Positions 1 through 8,581 are shown, numbered from the stretch's first letter. The stretch is DNA of 64,000 bases from Microbacterium sp. 10M-3C3 (GCF_003931875.1 NZ_CP034245.1:3224001-3288000); one strand, 5' to 3'. Program-made: numbers and translations. Notes: generated by a model not told the origin, from the sequence alone.

Positions 1-29
1 GCTCAGGGCGTACCCGTAGCCTGGGCGCC

Positions 30-626
30 ATGCCTCGTCTTCAGGCCGACGCCGACCCCGCCGCGTGGGTGCCCGTCACCGGATCGCTCGGCTGGCGCGG
101 GCGGCGGCACCGCAAGGCCGCGATCCGGATGCTGCTGGGCCAGGCCGGGCGCGCGATCGCGCCCGAGTCGGCCGGTCGTGGCGGCGGAGTGCTCGCCTGG
201 GCGCTCAGCCAGGCGACGCCGCTGCTCCTGCGCCGCGCGGACGGGCGCGTGCTCGTGTGGGTGTGGAAGGACGATCCCGAGCTCGTCGTGGTGATGGCCC
301 AGCTGCAGGAGCTCACGCCGCAGCTGCGCACGGCGCGCGCGATGATGCCGATGGAGTTCGACGACACCGAGGACTTCCGCAACCCCCACCTCGGCGTCGG
401 CGAGAAGCTGGTCATGGACCTGCCGAAGGATCCGCGGACGCCGCCGTTCGCGACCTACACGTGGGACACCGGCACGCACCTCGTCACGGTGACGGCGGTG
501 TGCTCCGACCGCGAGCGGGTCGGCACGGTGCTGCCCGCCGTCGAGGCGATCGCCCGCAGCATCCGGGTCGTCGACGACCTCGCCGTCGGCGAGTCGCCCA
601 CGATCCTGCGCATCGACCCCGCCTGA
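30..626 (+). CDS. hypothetical protein, 198 aa
   Basis: The open frame has strong third-position GC and begins at ATG 30. I recognise no family. The protein is soluble, with no signal peptide or membrane segment. Its middle reads like a compact alpha/beta domain (VWVWKDDPELVVVM near residues 77-90, then a Met-rich stretch TARAMMPMEFDD near 100-112), and the last 60 residues contain regular beta-like stretches. It faces the convergent hspR gene with only 22 bp between the stop codons. Nothing ties it to the heat-shock operon. Confidence 0.7.
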   Translation: MPRLQADADPAAWVPVTGSLGWRGRRHRKAAIRMLLGQAGRAIAPESAGRGGGVLAWALSQATPLLLRRADGRVLVWVWKDDPELVVVMAQLQELTPQLRTARAMMPMEFDDTEDFRNPHLGVGEKLVMDLPKDPRTPPFATYTWDTGTHLVTVTAVCSDRERVGTVLPAVEAIARSIRVVDDLAVGESPTILRIDPA

Positions 627-648
627 GCGGGATCGCCGGCGCGCGGCG

Positions 649-1101
649 TCAGTCGCCGGTGTCGTCGCGGGGCGGCAGCTGCCGCGGACGCCACAGCACG
701 ATGTCGGTCGCGCGGCGCACGCGCACGCCGTGGCGGAGCGGGATGACGCCGCCGCTCGGGCCGGCGGCGAACACGCGCGCGCCGGGCCGGCTCTCGCGCT
801 CGGCCAGGAGCTGGCGCTCGAGGTCGCTGACGCGGCGCGACAGCGCGTGCACGCGCTCCTCCAGCGCGAGGAGCCGCGCGATCGCGGGGAGGCTCATGCC
901 CTCGCTCGACAGGCGGGCGACCTCGCGCAGCTGCTCCACGTGGCGCGCGGAGTAGCGGCGGGAGCCGCCCTGCGTGCGCGCGGGCACGACGAGGCCGAGC
1001 CGGTCGTACTGCCGCAGCGTCTGCGGGTGCATGTTCGACAGCTCGGCGGCCACCGCGATCGCGAAGATCGGGGCGTCCTCGTCGATCTCGTCGTCAGCCA
1101 T
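649..1101 (-). CDS. hspR: HspR, MerR-family heat-shock repressor
   Basis: This 150-aa protein has an N-terminal MerR helix-turn-helix (residues about 10-75; LSNMHPQTLRQYDRLGLV and GGSRRYSARHVEQL are typical) and a following coiled coil (about 80-105). In actinobacteria HspR binds HAIR operators and represses the dnaK operon, with DnaK as co-repressor. It is the last gene of dnaK-grpE-dnaJ-hspR, 35 bp after dnaJ. Two HAIR-like sites lie upstream of dnaK in this window, so autoregulation is expected. Confidence 0.93.
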   Translation of the reverse strand: MADDEIDEDAPIFAIAVAAELSNMHPQTLRQYDRLGLVVPARTQGGSRRYSARHVEQLREVARLSSEGMSLPAIARLLALEERVHALSRRVSDLERQLLAERESRPGARVFAAGPSGGVIPLRHGVRVRRATDIVLWRPRQLPPRDDTGD

Positions 1102-1136
1102 TCGTCGTCACCTCCTCCGCGCCTCGCGCGCCTTCC

Positions 1137-2132
1137 TCAGCCGCGCGCCTTGGACAGCAGGTCGGCGCGCGGGTTCTCCTTCGGCTCCACGTCGTGGAAG
1201 CGCTCGAGCGCCTCCCGTGCGGCGTCGTCGAGGTGCGACGGCACGACGACCTGCACCTCGGCGAGGAGGTCGCCCGTGCCCTTCGACGTGTGCACGCCGC
1301 GGCCCTTCACCCGCAGCACGCGTCCCGACGGGGTGCCGGGGGCGACCCGCAGCTTGACGGGCTCTCCGCCCAGGGTCGGCACCTCGATCGTCGCGCCGAG
1401 GGCGGCCTCGGTGAAGGTGACCGGCACCGTCACGCGCAGGTTCAGACCGTCGCGCGTGAACACCGGATGCGGCCGAACCTGCACCTGCACGACGATGTCG
1501 CCGGGCTCGCCGCCGTCGGGCGATGGGCGTCCGCGGCCTCGGAGGCGGATCTTCTGCCCGTCCGAGACACCGGCCGGGATCTTGACCTTGAACGGCTTGC
1601 CGTCCTCGCCCTGCAACGTGATCGTCTCGCCCTGGGTCGCCGTGGCGAAGTCGATCGTCGTGCGGGCCGTGACATCCGCCCCCCGCTGCGGGCCGCCGAA
1701 GCCGCGGAATCCGCCGCTGGGCTGGCCGAAGCGACCGGAGCCGAAGCCCCCGCCACCCTGGTCGAACACCGAGAAGAAGTCGTCGAACCCACTCGTGCTC
1801 GTGCGCGTGCGACCACCGCGGCCGCCCTGCCCGAACATGCTGAACACGTCCTCGAACCCGCCCGCGCCCTCACCGCCCGCCGTGAAGCGGGCGCCCGAGC
1901 CCATCGCGCGGATCTGGTCGTACTCGGCGCGCTGTTCGGGGTCGCTGAGCACCGCGTACGCCTCGCTGATCTCCTTGAAGGTCGCCTCGGCCTGGGCATC
2001 GCCGGGGTTCGAATCGGGGTGATACTTGCGGGCGAGCTTGCGGTACGTCTTCTTCAGATCGGCTTCCGAGACGTCCTTGTCGACACCGAGGACCTTGTAG
2101 AAGTCCTTGTCGAACCAGTCCTGACTCGCCAT
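1137..2132 (-). CDS. dnaJ: DnaJ-family co-chaperone without zinc finger
   Basis: This 331-aa J-domain protein has its J domain at residues about 10-75 with the HPD motif at 38-40. A long Gly/Phe-rich linker (about 85-155) leads directly into the C-terminal peptide-binding domains. The four CxxCxGxG zinc-finger repeats of classical DnaJ are absent, so it resembles the CbpA/type II class although it sits in the standard operon position. It stimulates the DnaK ATPase and delivers unfolded clients. An AGGAG ribosome site overlaps the grpE stop codon, 8 bp ahead of this start. Confidence 0.92.
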   Translation of the reverse strand: MASQDWFDKDFYKVLGVDKDVSEADLKKTYRKLARKYHPDSNPGDAQAEATFKEISEAYAVLSDPEQRAEYDQIRAMGSGARFTAGGEGAGGFEDVFSMFGQGGRGGRTRTSTSGFDDFFSVFDQGGGGFGSGRFGQPSGGFRGFGGPQRGADVTARTTIDFATATQGETITLQGEDGKPFKVKIPAGVSDGQKIRLRGRGRPSPDGGEPGDIVVQVQVRPHPVFTRDGLNLRVTVPVTFTEAALGATIEVPTLGGEPVKLRVAPGTPSGRVLRVKGRGVHTSKGTGDLLAEVQVVVPSHLDDAAREALERFHDVEPKENPRADLLSKARG

Positions 2133-2140
2133 GCGCTCTC

Positions 2141-2755
2141 CTACTCGGCCGGAACGGCGACGACGACCTTGGCGGGTCGCAGCTCGACCGAGCCGAGGCG
2201 GTAGCCGACCTCGACGACCTCGAGGATCGTCGGCTCGGTGACACCCGGCGTGGGGGCCTGGAAGATCGCCTCGTGCTGCTGCGGGTCGAACGGCTCGCCG
2301 GCGGCGCCGTACGACACGACGCCCTGACGCTCGGCGAGCGCGCGCAGCTTGTCGGCGATCGCGGCGAAGGGCGTGCCCGCCTCGAGGTCGCCGTGCTTCT
2401 CGGCGCGGTCGAGGTCGTCGAGCACCGGCAGCAGACCCTTGACGGCCTCGCCCTTCGCGCGCTCGATCTCCCGCTCGCGCTGCTCCTCGGTGCGGCGGCG
2501 GTAGTTGGCGTACTCCGCCTGCAGGCGCTTGAGGTCGGTCAGCAGCGCCGACTCGAGGTCGGCGAAGCGGGCGTCCTCGGATGCGGCATCCGCCGTCTGC
2601 TCGGTGCCGAGGATGTCGTCCACGGTCAGCTCGTCCTGCGACGAGGGGTCGGATGCTTCGACAGGCTCAGCAACCGACCCCTCCTCGTCCGGTCGAACCT
2701 CGTCCTCGTCCCCGGTCCCTGAGCCCGCCGAAGGGTCGAAGTTCTTGTCCGTCAT
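2141..2755 (-). CDS. grpE: GrpE nucleotide-exchange factor
   Basis: This 204-aa protein carries a long coiled coil (about residues 65-120; DLKRLQAEYANYRRRTEEQ) followed by the beta domain with the GAAGEPFDPQQHEAI motif typical of GrpE. It releases ADP from DnaK. The start codon lies one base after the dnaK stop (TGA-C-ATG), so translation is probably coupled. The acidic N-terminal 55 residues are disordered, and two REP-like palindromes in the DNA encode part of them (FDPSAGSGT and VAEPVEAS). Confidence 0.95.
   Translation of the reverse strand: MTDKNFDPSAGSGTGDEDEVRPDEEGSVAEPVEASDPSSQDELTVDDILGTEQTADAASEDARFADLESALLTDLKRLQAEYANYRRRTEEQREREIERAKGEAVKGLLPVLDDLDRAEKHGDLEAGTPFAAIADKLRALAERQGVVSYGAAGEPFDPQQHEAIFQAPTPGVTEPTILEVVEVGYRLGSVELRPAKVVVAVPAE
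2655..2735. repeat. two REP-like palindromes inside grpE
   Basis: Positions 2655-2670 (GCTTCGACAGGCTCAG) and 2714-2735 (core CCCTGAGCCCGCCGAAGGG) are versions of the same palindromic repeat, in opposite orientations about 45 bp apart. Both are in frame and translated as part of the disordered GrpE N-terminus. Repeats of this pattern are widespread in Microbacteriaceae. Confidence 0.7.
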
Positions 2756-2756
2756 G

Positions 2757-4625
2757 TCAGCTCTTCTTCTCGTCCTCGTCGTCGACGACCTCGGCGTCGA
2801 TGACGTCCTCCTCCGGGTTCGGCGTGGTGCCGTCGCCCGGGGTGCCGGCGGGGGCCTCGTCGGAGGACTGCGCCTGCTGCGACGACTTGTAGATCGCCTC
2901 GCCGATCGCGCTCTGGCTCTGGTTGAGCTTGTCGAACGCGGTCTTCACGGCGTCGTCGTCGTCCCCGGCGAGCGCCGACTTCAGTGCGTCGACGTCGGCC
3001 TGCACCGACTCCTTCACCTCTGCGGGGATCTTGTCCTCGTTGTCCGTGAGGAGCTTGTCCACCGAGTACGAGAGGGTCTCGGCCTGGTTGCGGGTCTCGG
3101 CCGACTCGCGGCGCTTCTTGTCCTCGGCCGCGTGCTCCTCGGCCTCGCGCACCATCCGCTCGATGTCCTCCTTCGCGAGCGACGAGCCGCCCGTGATGGT
3201 CATCGACTGCTCCTTGCCGGTGCCCTTGTCCTTCGCCGAGACGTGCACGATGCCGTTCGCATCGATGTCGAAGGTGACCTCGACCTGCGGGATGCCGCGC
3301 GGCGCGGGCGCGATGCCGGTGAGCTCGAACGTGCCCAGCGGCTTGTTGTCGCGCGTGAACTCGCGCTCGCCCTGGAAGACCTGGATCGCGACCGACGGCT
3401 GGTTGTCGTCGGCGGTCGTGAAGGTCTCGCTGCGCTTGGTCGGGATGGCGGTGTTGCGCTCGATGAGCTTCGTCATGATGCCGCCCTTGGTCTCGATGCC
3501 GAGGCTGAGCGGGGTCACGTCGATGAGGAGGACGTCCTTGCGCTCGCCCTTCAGCACGCCGGCCTGCAGGGCGGCGCCGACGGCGACGACCTCATCCGGG
3601 TTCACGCCCTTGTTGGCCTCCTTGCCGGCCTCGCGCTTGACGAGCTCGGCGACGGCGGGCATACGGGTCGAGCCACCGACCAGCACGACGTGCGCGATGT
3701 CGGACACCTTGACGCCGGCCTCGCGGATGACGTCGTCGAACGGCTTCTTCGTGCGGTCGAGGAGGTCCTTCGTCAGGTCCTCGAACTTCGCGCGCGTGAT
3801 CGTCTCGCTCAGCGACACGGGACCCGAGTCGGTCAGCGACAGGTAGGGCAGGTTGACGCTCGTCGACGTCGAGCTCGAAAGCTCCTTCTTCGCCTGCTCG
3901 GCGGCCTCCTTGAGGCGCTGCAGCGCGATCTTGTCGCCTGAGACGTCGACGCCCGTCGTGTCCTTGAACTGCTTGATCAGGTGGTCGACGAGGCGCTGGT
4001 CCCAGTCGTCGCCGCCGAGGCGGTTGTCACCGGCGGTCGCGCGCACCTGGATGGTGGAGAAGTCGTCGTCCTTGCCCACCTCGAGCAGGGACACGTCGAA
4101 CGTTCCGCCACCGAGGTCGAAGACGAGGATGAGCTCGTCCTCCTTGCCCTTGTCCAGGCCGTACGCGAGCGCGGCGGCGGTGGGCTCGTTGATGATGCGC
4201 AGCACGTTCAGGCCCGCGATCTCGCCGGCCTCCTTCGTGGCCTGGCGCTCGGCGTCGTTGAAGTACGCGGGCACCGTGATGACGGCGTCGGTGACGCTGT
4301 CGCCCAGGTACTCCTCGGCGTCGCGCTTGAGCTTCTGCAGGATGCGCGCGGAGATCTCCTGCGGCGTCCACTTCTTGCCGTCGACGTCGAAGGTCCAGTT
4401 CGTGCCCATGTGGCGCTTGACGCTGGACACGGTGCGGTCGACGTTCGTCACGGCCTGGCGCTTGGCGGTCTCGCCGACGAGCACCTCGCCGTCCTTGGTG
4501 AACGCGACGACCGAGGGGGTCGTGCGGAACCCTTCGGCGTTGGCGATCACCTTGGGCTCGCCGCCCTCGAGGACGCTCACGACGGAGTTGGTCGTACCGA
4601 GGTCGATTCCCACTGCACGGGGCAT
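2757..4625 (-). CDS. dnaK: DnaK, Hsp70 chaperone
   Basis: This 622-aa Hsp70 has the phosphate-1 motif [13 protein letters not shown] at residues 6-18, the actin-like ATPase domain to about 365, the linker [10 protein letters not shown], the substrate-binding domain, and a helical lid ending in an acidic [14 protein letters not shown] tail. It binds exposed hydrophobic segments in an ATP-dependent cycle with DnaJ and GrpE and also serves as HspR co-repressor. AAGGAG precedes the ATG by 9 bases. The roughly 140-nt leader contains three tandem palindromic repeats. Confidence 0.98.
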   Translation of the reverse strand: MPRAVGIDLGTTNSVVSVLEGGEPKVIANAEGFRTTPSVVAFTKDGEVLVGETAKRQAVTNVDRTVSSVKRHMGTNWTFDVDGKKWTPQEISARILQKLKRDAEEYLGDSVTDAVITVPAYFNDAERQATKEAGEIAGLNVLRIINEPTAAALAYGLDKGKEDELILVFDLGGGTFDVSLLEVGKDDDFSTIQVRATAGDNRLGGDDWDQRLVDHLIKQFKDTTGVDVSGDKIALQRLKEAAEQAKKELSSSTSTSVNLPYLSLTDSGPVSLSETITRAKFEDLTKDLLDRTKKPFDDVIREAGVKVSDIAHVVLVGGSTRMPAVAELVKREAGKEANKGVNPDEVVAVGAALQAGVLKGERKDVLLIDVTPLSLGIETKGGIMTKLIERNTAIPTKRSETFTTADDNQPSVAIQVFQGEREFTRDNKPLGTFELTGIAPAPRGIPQVEVTFDIDANGIVHVSAKDKGTGKEQSMTITGGSSLAKEDIERMVREAEEHAAEDKKRRESAETRNQAETLSYSVDKLLTDNEDKIPAEVKESVQADVDALKSALAGDDDDAVKTAFDKLNQSQSAIGEAIYKSSQQAQSSDEAPAGTPGDGTTPNPEEDVIDAEVVDDEDEKKS

Positions 4626-4691
4626 ATTCGTTTCTCCTTGGTCTGAGCCGGGTGGACGGCTCGTGGTTGCGGAAGTCTGCTCGCTATCTGT

Positions 4692-4757
4692 CCCCCGAGC
4701 TAGCCGAGGGGTGGTCCCCGAGCTAGCCGAGGGGTGGTCCCCGAGCTAGCCGAGGGG
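4692..4757. repeat. three tandem 23-bp palindromic repeats in dnaK leader
   Basis: Three almost identical units begin at about 4692, 4715 and 4738 (core CCCCGAGCTAGCCGAGGGG). Each core is an imperfect palindrome of the same design as the REP-like elements inside grpE. They lie between the dnaK promoter and its start codon, so they would be transcribed as three successive hairpins. Confidence 0.8.
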
Positions 4758-4777
4758 TTGAGTCGCGATGACTCAAG
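4757..4777 (-). promoter_or_regulatory. HAIR operator 1 (HspR site)
   Basis: GTTGAGT-N7-ACTCAAG matches the HAIR consensus CTTGAGT-N7-ACTCAAG at all but one position. It overlaps the predicted dnaK -10 box and transcription start, a location suited to repression. Confidence 0.88.
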
Positions 4778-4804
4778 CGTAACGAGGGGCTGGCCAGGCG
4801 TCAA
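4776..4804 (-). promoter_or_regulatory. dnaK operon promoter
   Basis: On the minus strand TTGACG (4804-4799) and TACGCT (4781-4776) are separated by exactly 17 bp. This fits a SigA-type promoter with the actinobacterial TAnnnT -10. The predicted start near 4768 falls inside HAIR operator 1. Confidence 0.7.
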
Positions 4805-4809
4805 GTGAA

Positions 4810-4830
4810 CTTGATATGAATTGGCTCAAC
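4810..4830 (-). promoter_or_regulatory. second, degenerate HAIR-like site
   Basis: CTTGATA-N7-GCTCAAC keeps the outer arms of a HAIR element (CTTGA and TCAA) with the standard 7-bp spacer. It lies just upstream of the dnaK -35 box. It partly overlaps a short palindrome (TCAAGT-GA-ACTTGA, 4801-4814). It could be a second HspR site and could also affect the divergent acetyltransferase gene. Confidence 0.5.
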
Positions 4831-4849
4831 TTCCCACTAGCATGGGCGC

Positions 4850-5446
4850 ATGCCCCTCCCCTGGACGCTCACGCGCCTCAGCGGCCCGCGCGTCGTCGTC
4901 GATCTGCTCCGAGAGGACGACCTCGACGCCCTCGCCGCCATCCAGTCCGATCCCGACATCTGCCGCTACATGCTGTACGAGCCCCGCTCACGCGAGCGCG
5001 TCGCCCAGCTGATCGCCGAGAGCATGCCGCTGGACACGCTGACCGCCGACGGCGACGACATGCAGCCCGCGATCCGGCTGGCCGACGGCACGCTGATCGG
5101 CACGCTGTACGTCAAGCTCGTCAGCGCGGCCGACCGTCAGGCGGAGATCGGCTGGGCGCTGTCGCCCGCGGCACAGGGGCGCGGATACGCCGCGGAGGCC
5201 GCATCCGTCCTGCTCGACGCCCTCTTCGGCGACGCGGGGCTGCATCGCGTGCGCGCCGACCTCGATCCGCGCAACACCGCCTCGATCGCGCTGTGCCGGC
5301 GGCTGGGGATGCGCGAGGAGGCGCTGTTTCGCGAGGACCTGTGGTTCAAGGGCGCGTGGGGCGACACCGCCGTGTACGCGATCCTGGATCGCGAATGGCG
5401 GGCGCGGCGCGGTGGCGTCGCCGGCGACGCGCCGGGCGTAGCCTGA
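4850..5446 (+). CDS. GNAT-family N-acetyltransferase (RimJ/RimL type)
   Basis: This 198-aa protein has the GNAT fold. The acetyl-CoA-binding motif A is seen as EIGWALSPAAQGRGYAAEA (about residues 98-116), followed by ASIALCRRLGMREEALFRED (about 143-162), a pattern of RimJ/RimL-type acetyltransferases. These transfer acetyl from acetyl-CoA to a protein N-terminus or a small amine; the substrate cannot be read here. It is transcribed away from dnaK from the same intergenic region. Confidence 0.88.
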   Translation: MPLPWTLTRLSGPRVVVDLLREDDLDALAAIQSDPDICRYMLYEPRSRERVAQLIAESMPLDTLTADGDDMQPAIRLADGTLIGTLYVKLVSAADRQAEIGWALSPAAQGRGYAAEAASVLLDALFGDAGLHRVRADLDPRNTASIALCRRLGMREEALFREDLWFKGAWGDTAVYAILDREWRARRGGVAGDAPGVA

Positions 5447-5525
5447 GCGCGACGGCCCCCGCGACCCCCGCGGCGCGCGGCCGGGCACGATCCGCCGCAC
5501 CAGGCGTTCACCGAAGGGCAGCACA

Positions 5526-6905
5526 GTGGCTGACATGACCTCCCCCGACGCCACCCCTCGCGACACCGCCCCCGCGTTCTCCGCGACGACGCCCACCGAC
5601 GCGCTCGCCGCCGCGGTGGCGACGGATGCGGCGCCCGAGCGCACGCGCCCGCGCATCGTGATCGCGTGGGGGCTGTGGGACTGGGGCTCGGCGGCGTTCA
5701 ACGCCGTCGTGACGACCTTCGTGTTCACGGTCTACCTCACGAGCGAGAGCTTCGGACCCTCGGGCGTCGTGGAGGCGCAGCTGGGGTGGGCGCTCTCGGC
5801 GGCGGGGCTGCTGATCGCCCTGCTCGCCCCCGTGACCGGCCAGCGCTCGGACACCTCGGGGCGACGCAAGCTCTGGCTCGCGGTCAACACGTACATCGTC
5901 GTGGCGATGACCGCCGCGATGGTGTTCGTCGCCCCCGACCCCTCGTTCCTGTGGCTCGGGCTCCTCCTCGTGGCCGCCGGCAACGTCTTCTTCGAGTTCG
6001 CCGGTGTGAACTACAACGCGATGCTGTCGCAGGTGTCGACGCCGCGCTCGATCGGCCGCGTGAGCGGCATCGGCTGGGGCATGGGCTACGTCGGCGGCAT
6101 CGTGCTGCTGCTCATCGTGTACTTCGGCTTCATCCAGGGCCTCTTCGGCGTGCCGGAGGGCGACGGCTGGCCGGTGCGGCTCGCCATGCTCGTCTCGGCG
6201 GCGTGGTTCGGCATCTTCGCCCTCCCGGTGCTGTTCGCGGTGCCCGAGTACCGCGGCGTGGGCGTGCGCCGCGAGCGTGTCGGCTTCTTCGCGTCGTACG
6301 CGCGGCTCGGCCGCGACATCGCCCGCCTCTGGCGCGAGTCGCGGCACACCGTGTGGTTCCTGCTCTCCTCGGCGGTGTTCCGAGACGGCCTGGCGGGCGT
6401 GTTCACGTTCGGCGGCGTGCTCGCCGCATCCGTCTTCGGGTTCTCTCCGGGCGAGGTGATCATCTTCGCGGTGGCCGCCAACGTCGTCGCGGGCATCTCC
6501 ACGATCCTCGTCGGCACGCTCGATGACCGTCTGGGCGCGAAGCCCGTCATCGTGACGGCGCTGATCGGCCTCGTCGTGTCGGGGATGCTCGTGTTCCTGC
6601 TCCACGACGGCGGCCAGATCGTGTTCTGGACGGCCGGCCTCGCGCTGTGCCTGTTCGTCGGGCCCGCGCAGTCGGCGTCGCGGACCTTCCTCGCCCGCAT
6701 CATCCCGCCCGGCCGCGAGGGCGAGGTGTTCGGCCTCTACGCGACGACCGGGCGCGCGGTGTCGTTCCTCGCGCCGACGATGTTCGCGCTGTTCGTCTCG
6801 GTGTTCGGCGCCGCGTACTTCGGCATCCTCGGGATCGTGCTCGTCCTCCTCGTCGGACTCGCGCTGCTCATCCCCGTCCGCGCGAAGCAGGACGTGCTGC
6901 GCTAG
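5526..6905 (+). CDS. MFS transporter, UMF1/Atg22-like
   Basis: This 459-aa membrane protein has about 12 hydrophobic segments after a Thr/Ala-rich cytoplasmic N-terminus of about 45 residues. WGLWDWGSAAFNAVVTTF opens the first segment and is the hallmark of the UMF1 (vacuole effluxer Atg22-like) family; the MFS loop GQRSDTSGRRK follows helix 2. It probably exports a small solute, possibly amino acids; the substrate is unknown. The start is GTG 5526, with AAGGG upstream; ATG 5535 is an alternative. Confidence 0.88.
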   Translation: MADMTSPDATPRDTAPAFSATTPTDALAAAVATDAAPERTRPRIVIAWGLWDWGSAAFNAVVTTFVFTVYLTSESFGPSGVVEAQLGWALSAAGLLIALLAPVTGQRSDTSGRRKLWLAVNTYIVVAMTAAMVFVAPDPSFLWLGLLLVAAGNVFFEFAGVNYNAMLSQVSTPRSIGRVSGIGWGMGYVGGIVLLLIVYFGFIQGLFGVPEGDGWPVRLAMLVSAAWFGIFALPVLFAVPEYRGVGVRRERVGFFASYARLGRDIARLWRESRHTVWFLLSSAVFRDGLAGVFTFGGVLAASVFGFSPGEVIIFAVAANVVAGISTILVGTLDDRLGAKPVIVTALIGLVVSGMLVFLLHDGGQIVFWTAGLALCLFVGPAQSASRTFLARIIPPGREGEVFGLYATTGRAVSFLAPTMFALFVSVFGAAYFGILGIVLVLLVGLALLIPVRAKQDVLR

Positions 6906-6931
6906 CCTCGCGCGCTGCGCCGAGCGGCGCC

Positions 6932-6997
6932 GAAAGTGCACGCGCGCGGCGAGAGTGCACGTCCGGGCGAGCGGTCTCGCCGCGACGGTGCACTCTC
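6932..6997. repeat. GAGAGTGCAC inverted/direct repeat cluster
   Basis: GAAAGTGCAC (6932-6941) and GAGAGTGCAC (6951-6960) are followed by the inverse copy GTGCACTCTC (6988-6997). The last two can pair across a 27-bp loop. They lie between the convergent MFS and MarR genes and may act as a transcription terminator or a REP element. Confidence 0.6.
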
Positions 6998-7016
6998 GGC
7001 GGCGGATGCGGCGGGT

Positions 7017-7601
7017 TCAGCCGCGCGGCCACGCGTCGGCGAGCTTCGCGAGGAGGCGCGCGAGCTCGGCCCGCTCCGCTTCGCTGAAGTCGGCGAGCGC
7101 GCTCTGCACGGCGTCGCGGCGCTGATCGCGGAATCCGCGCACGAAGGCGGCACCCGCATCCGTCAGCGCGATGCGCGTGCGCCGCGCGTCGTCGGGGTCG
7201 GGCTCGCGCCGAAGGAGCCCGAGCTCCTCGCCCTGCTGCACGAGACGTGACGCGCGGGGCTGGTCGACGCCGATCGCCTCGGCCGCCTCGCCGACGCTGA
7301 GCGGATGCTCCGCCGCGGCCAGCGCGTCGAGGAGGCGCAGCCGCGCGAGACCGGCACGCGGACCCCCGCGCATCGCCCACGGGCCGCCCGCGCCCCACGG
7401 GCCGGCCTGCCCGCCGGGACCGCCGACGCCGCGCCGGCCGCCGTGCGAACCGTGGCCGTCGGGGTCGTGCGGACCGTGGCCCCCGCGCCAGGCGCCTCTG
7501 CCCTCCCACGGACCTTTTCCCTCCCACGGTGGAGCGGGGCGCGGCCCTCGCAGACGCGCGAGGGCGGCGGCAATGGCATCGACGGGGTCGGGAGCGGTCA
7601 T
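7017..7601 (-). CDS. MarR-family regulator with Gly/His-rich N-terminus
   Basis: The 194-aa protein starts at ATG 7601 (MTAPDPVDAIA). The MarR winged helix-turn-helix occupies about residues 85-180 (LSVGEAAEAIGVDQPRASRLVQQG). Before it lies a low-complexity segment (about 25-80) rich in Gly, Trp, Pro and His. That segment could be a flexible tether or bind metal, but this is inference. It is divergent from a second winged-helix gene at 7746, and the shared 145-bp spacer contains repeated ACATG sites. Confidence 0.85.
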   Translation of the reverse strand: MTAPDPVDAIAAALARLRGPRPAPPWEGKGPWEGRGAWRGGHGPHDPDGHGSHGGRRGVGGPGGQAGPWGAGGPWAMRGGPRAGLARLRLLDALAAAEHPLSVGEAAEAIGVDQPRASRLVQQGEELGLLRREPDPDDARRTRIALTDAGAAFVRGFRDQRRDAVQSALADFSEAERAELARLLAKLADAWPRG

Positions 7602-7613
7602 GGAGACGAATTT

Positions 7614-7680
7614 ACATGCCACTTGACATGCATCGGGAATACATGTCACCCTACATGCAGTTGCTTGTAATATGACATGC
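7614..7680. promoter_or_regulatory. ACATG repeat operator between divergent MarR genes
   Basis: Five ACATG sites begin at 7614, 7626, 7641, 7653 and 7675. The middle pair forms a perfect inverted repeat, TGACATG-N11-CATGTCA (7624-7648). This fits binding by dimers of one or both neighbouring MarR-type regulators. The cluster begins 12 bp upstream of ATG 7601. Confidence 0.65.
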
Positions 7681-7745
7681 ACCTTCGGAACGGCGTCGCC
7701 ACACCGAAGACACCGGCGGCTCGACCGCCCGACGAAAGGATTCCC

Positions 7746-8546
7746 ATGGACAGCACGAATGCTTCCCCCAACGACCGTACGCTCGGCTTCTGGCTGCGCG
7801 CGGTCGACGCCCTGCTCGACCGTGCGATCGCCGAGGCGCTCGCGACCGAGCAGCTCTCCCGCCGCGACTGGATGCTGTTGAACGTCCTCGACGGACGTGT
7901 CGACGCCCCGTGGTTGCAGGAGCGCCTCGCCCGCAAGGGCGGTGGCCGCATCCGGCGCCTCGCCGACCGCGGCTGGGTCACCCTCGACGACGATCAGTGG
8001 ACGCTCACCGACGAGGGCCGCGCCGCACGCGAGCGTCTCGGCGAACTCGTCGACGGCGTGCGCAAGCGCGTCGCCGGCGCCGTGTCGCCCGAGGACTACG
8101 CGACCACGATCGCTTCCCTCGAGGCCATCGCCCGCGAACTCGGCTGGACCGACGACGGCTCCGTCGCCTTCCGCGGCCGCGGCCGCCGGGGCTTCGGCTT
8201 CGGCCCGCGCGGCGGATTCGGTCCGGGCTTCGGCCCGCGGCACGGCTTCGGCCCCTGCGCGCACGGCGAGCACGAGGGCGGCTTCGGCCCGCGCGGCGGA
8301 TTCGGTCCGGGCTTCGGCCCGCGGCACGGCTTCGGCCCCTACGCGCACGGCTTCGGCCCGCGACCGGGCTTCGGCCCCTTCGGTCGCGGCTTCGGCCCGC
8401 ACGGGCACGGCCGCGGCTGCGCCCCCGCCGACGACACCGCGTACGAGCGCGGCTTCACCGCCGGGTTCGCTCAGGGCCGCGAGGCCGGAGCCGGCTTCCC
8501 CGCCGCATCCGTCGCCCCGACCACGCCCGCCGCTCCGACCGCCTGA
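7746..8546 (+). CDS. winged-helix regulator with GFGPR repeat tail
   Basis: The 266-aa protein starts at ATG 7746 behind GAAAGGA. Residues about 10-130 form a MarR/PadR-like winged helix (LSRRDWMLLNVLDGRV, then KGGGRIRRLADRGWV). The tail from about 140 to 235 is built of repeats of GFGPR, GFGPGFGPRHGFGP and PHGHG, with a near-exact duplication in the DNA around 8200-8250 and 8280-8340. The conserved end returns to normal composition (DDTAYERGFTAGFAQGREAG). A His/Gly tail fused to a regulator suggests metal or redox sensing, but I cannot show it. Confidence 0.8.
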   Translation: MDSTNASPNDRTLGFWLRAVDALLDRAIAEALATEQLSRRDWMLLNVLDGRVDAPWLQERLARKGGGRIRRLADRGWVTLDDDQWTLTDEGRAARERLGELVDGVRKRVAGAVSPEDYATTIASLEAIARELGWTDDGSVAFRGRGRRGFGFGPRGGFGPGFGPRHGFGPCAHGEHEGGFGPRGGFGPGFGPRHGFGPYAHGFGPRPGFGPFGRGFGPHGHGRGCAPADDTAYERGFTAGFAQGREAGAGFPAASVAPTTPAAPTA

Positions 8547-8581
8547 TCGCGTTCGCAATTCAGGAAGAGCGGTCCGTCACC

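Noticed and set aside
1194..2204. Long plus-strand frame opposite dnaJ/grpE
   Set aside because: It mirrors the codon structure of the real genes on the other strand, as is common in very high GC DNA, and its translation is Arg/Ala/Leu-rich without motifs.
7602..8558. Upstream extension of the 7017 MarR protein
   Set aside because: It crosses the ACATG operator and runs antisense to the neighbouring regulator. ATG 7601 gives a normal MarR-size protein.
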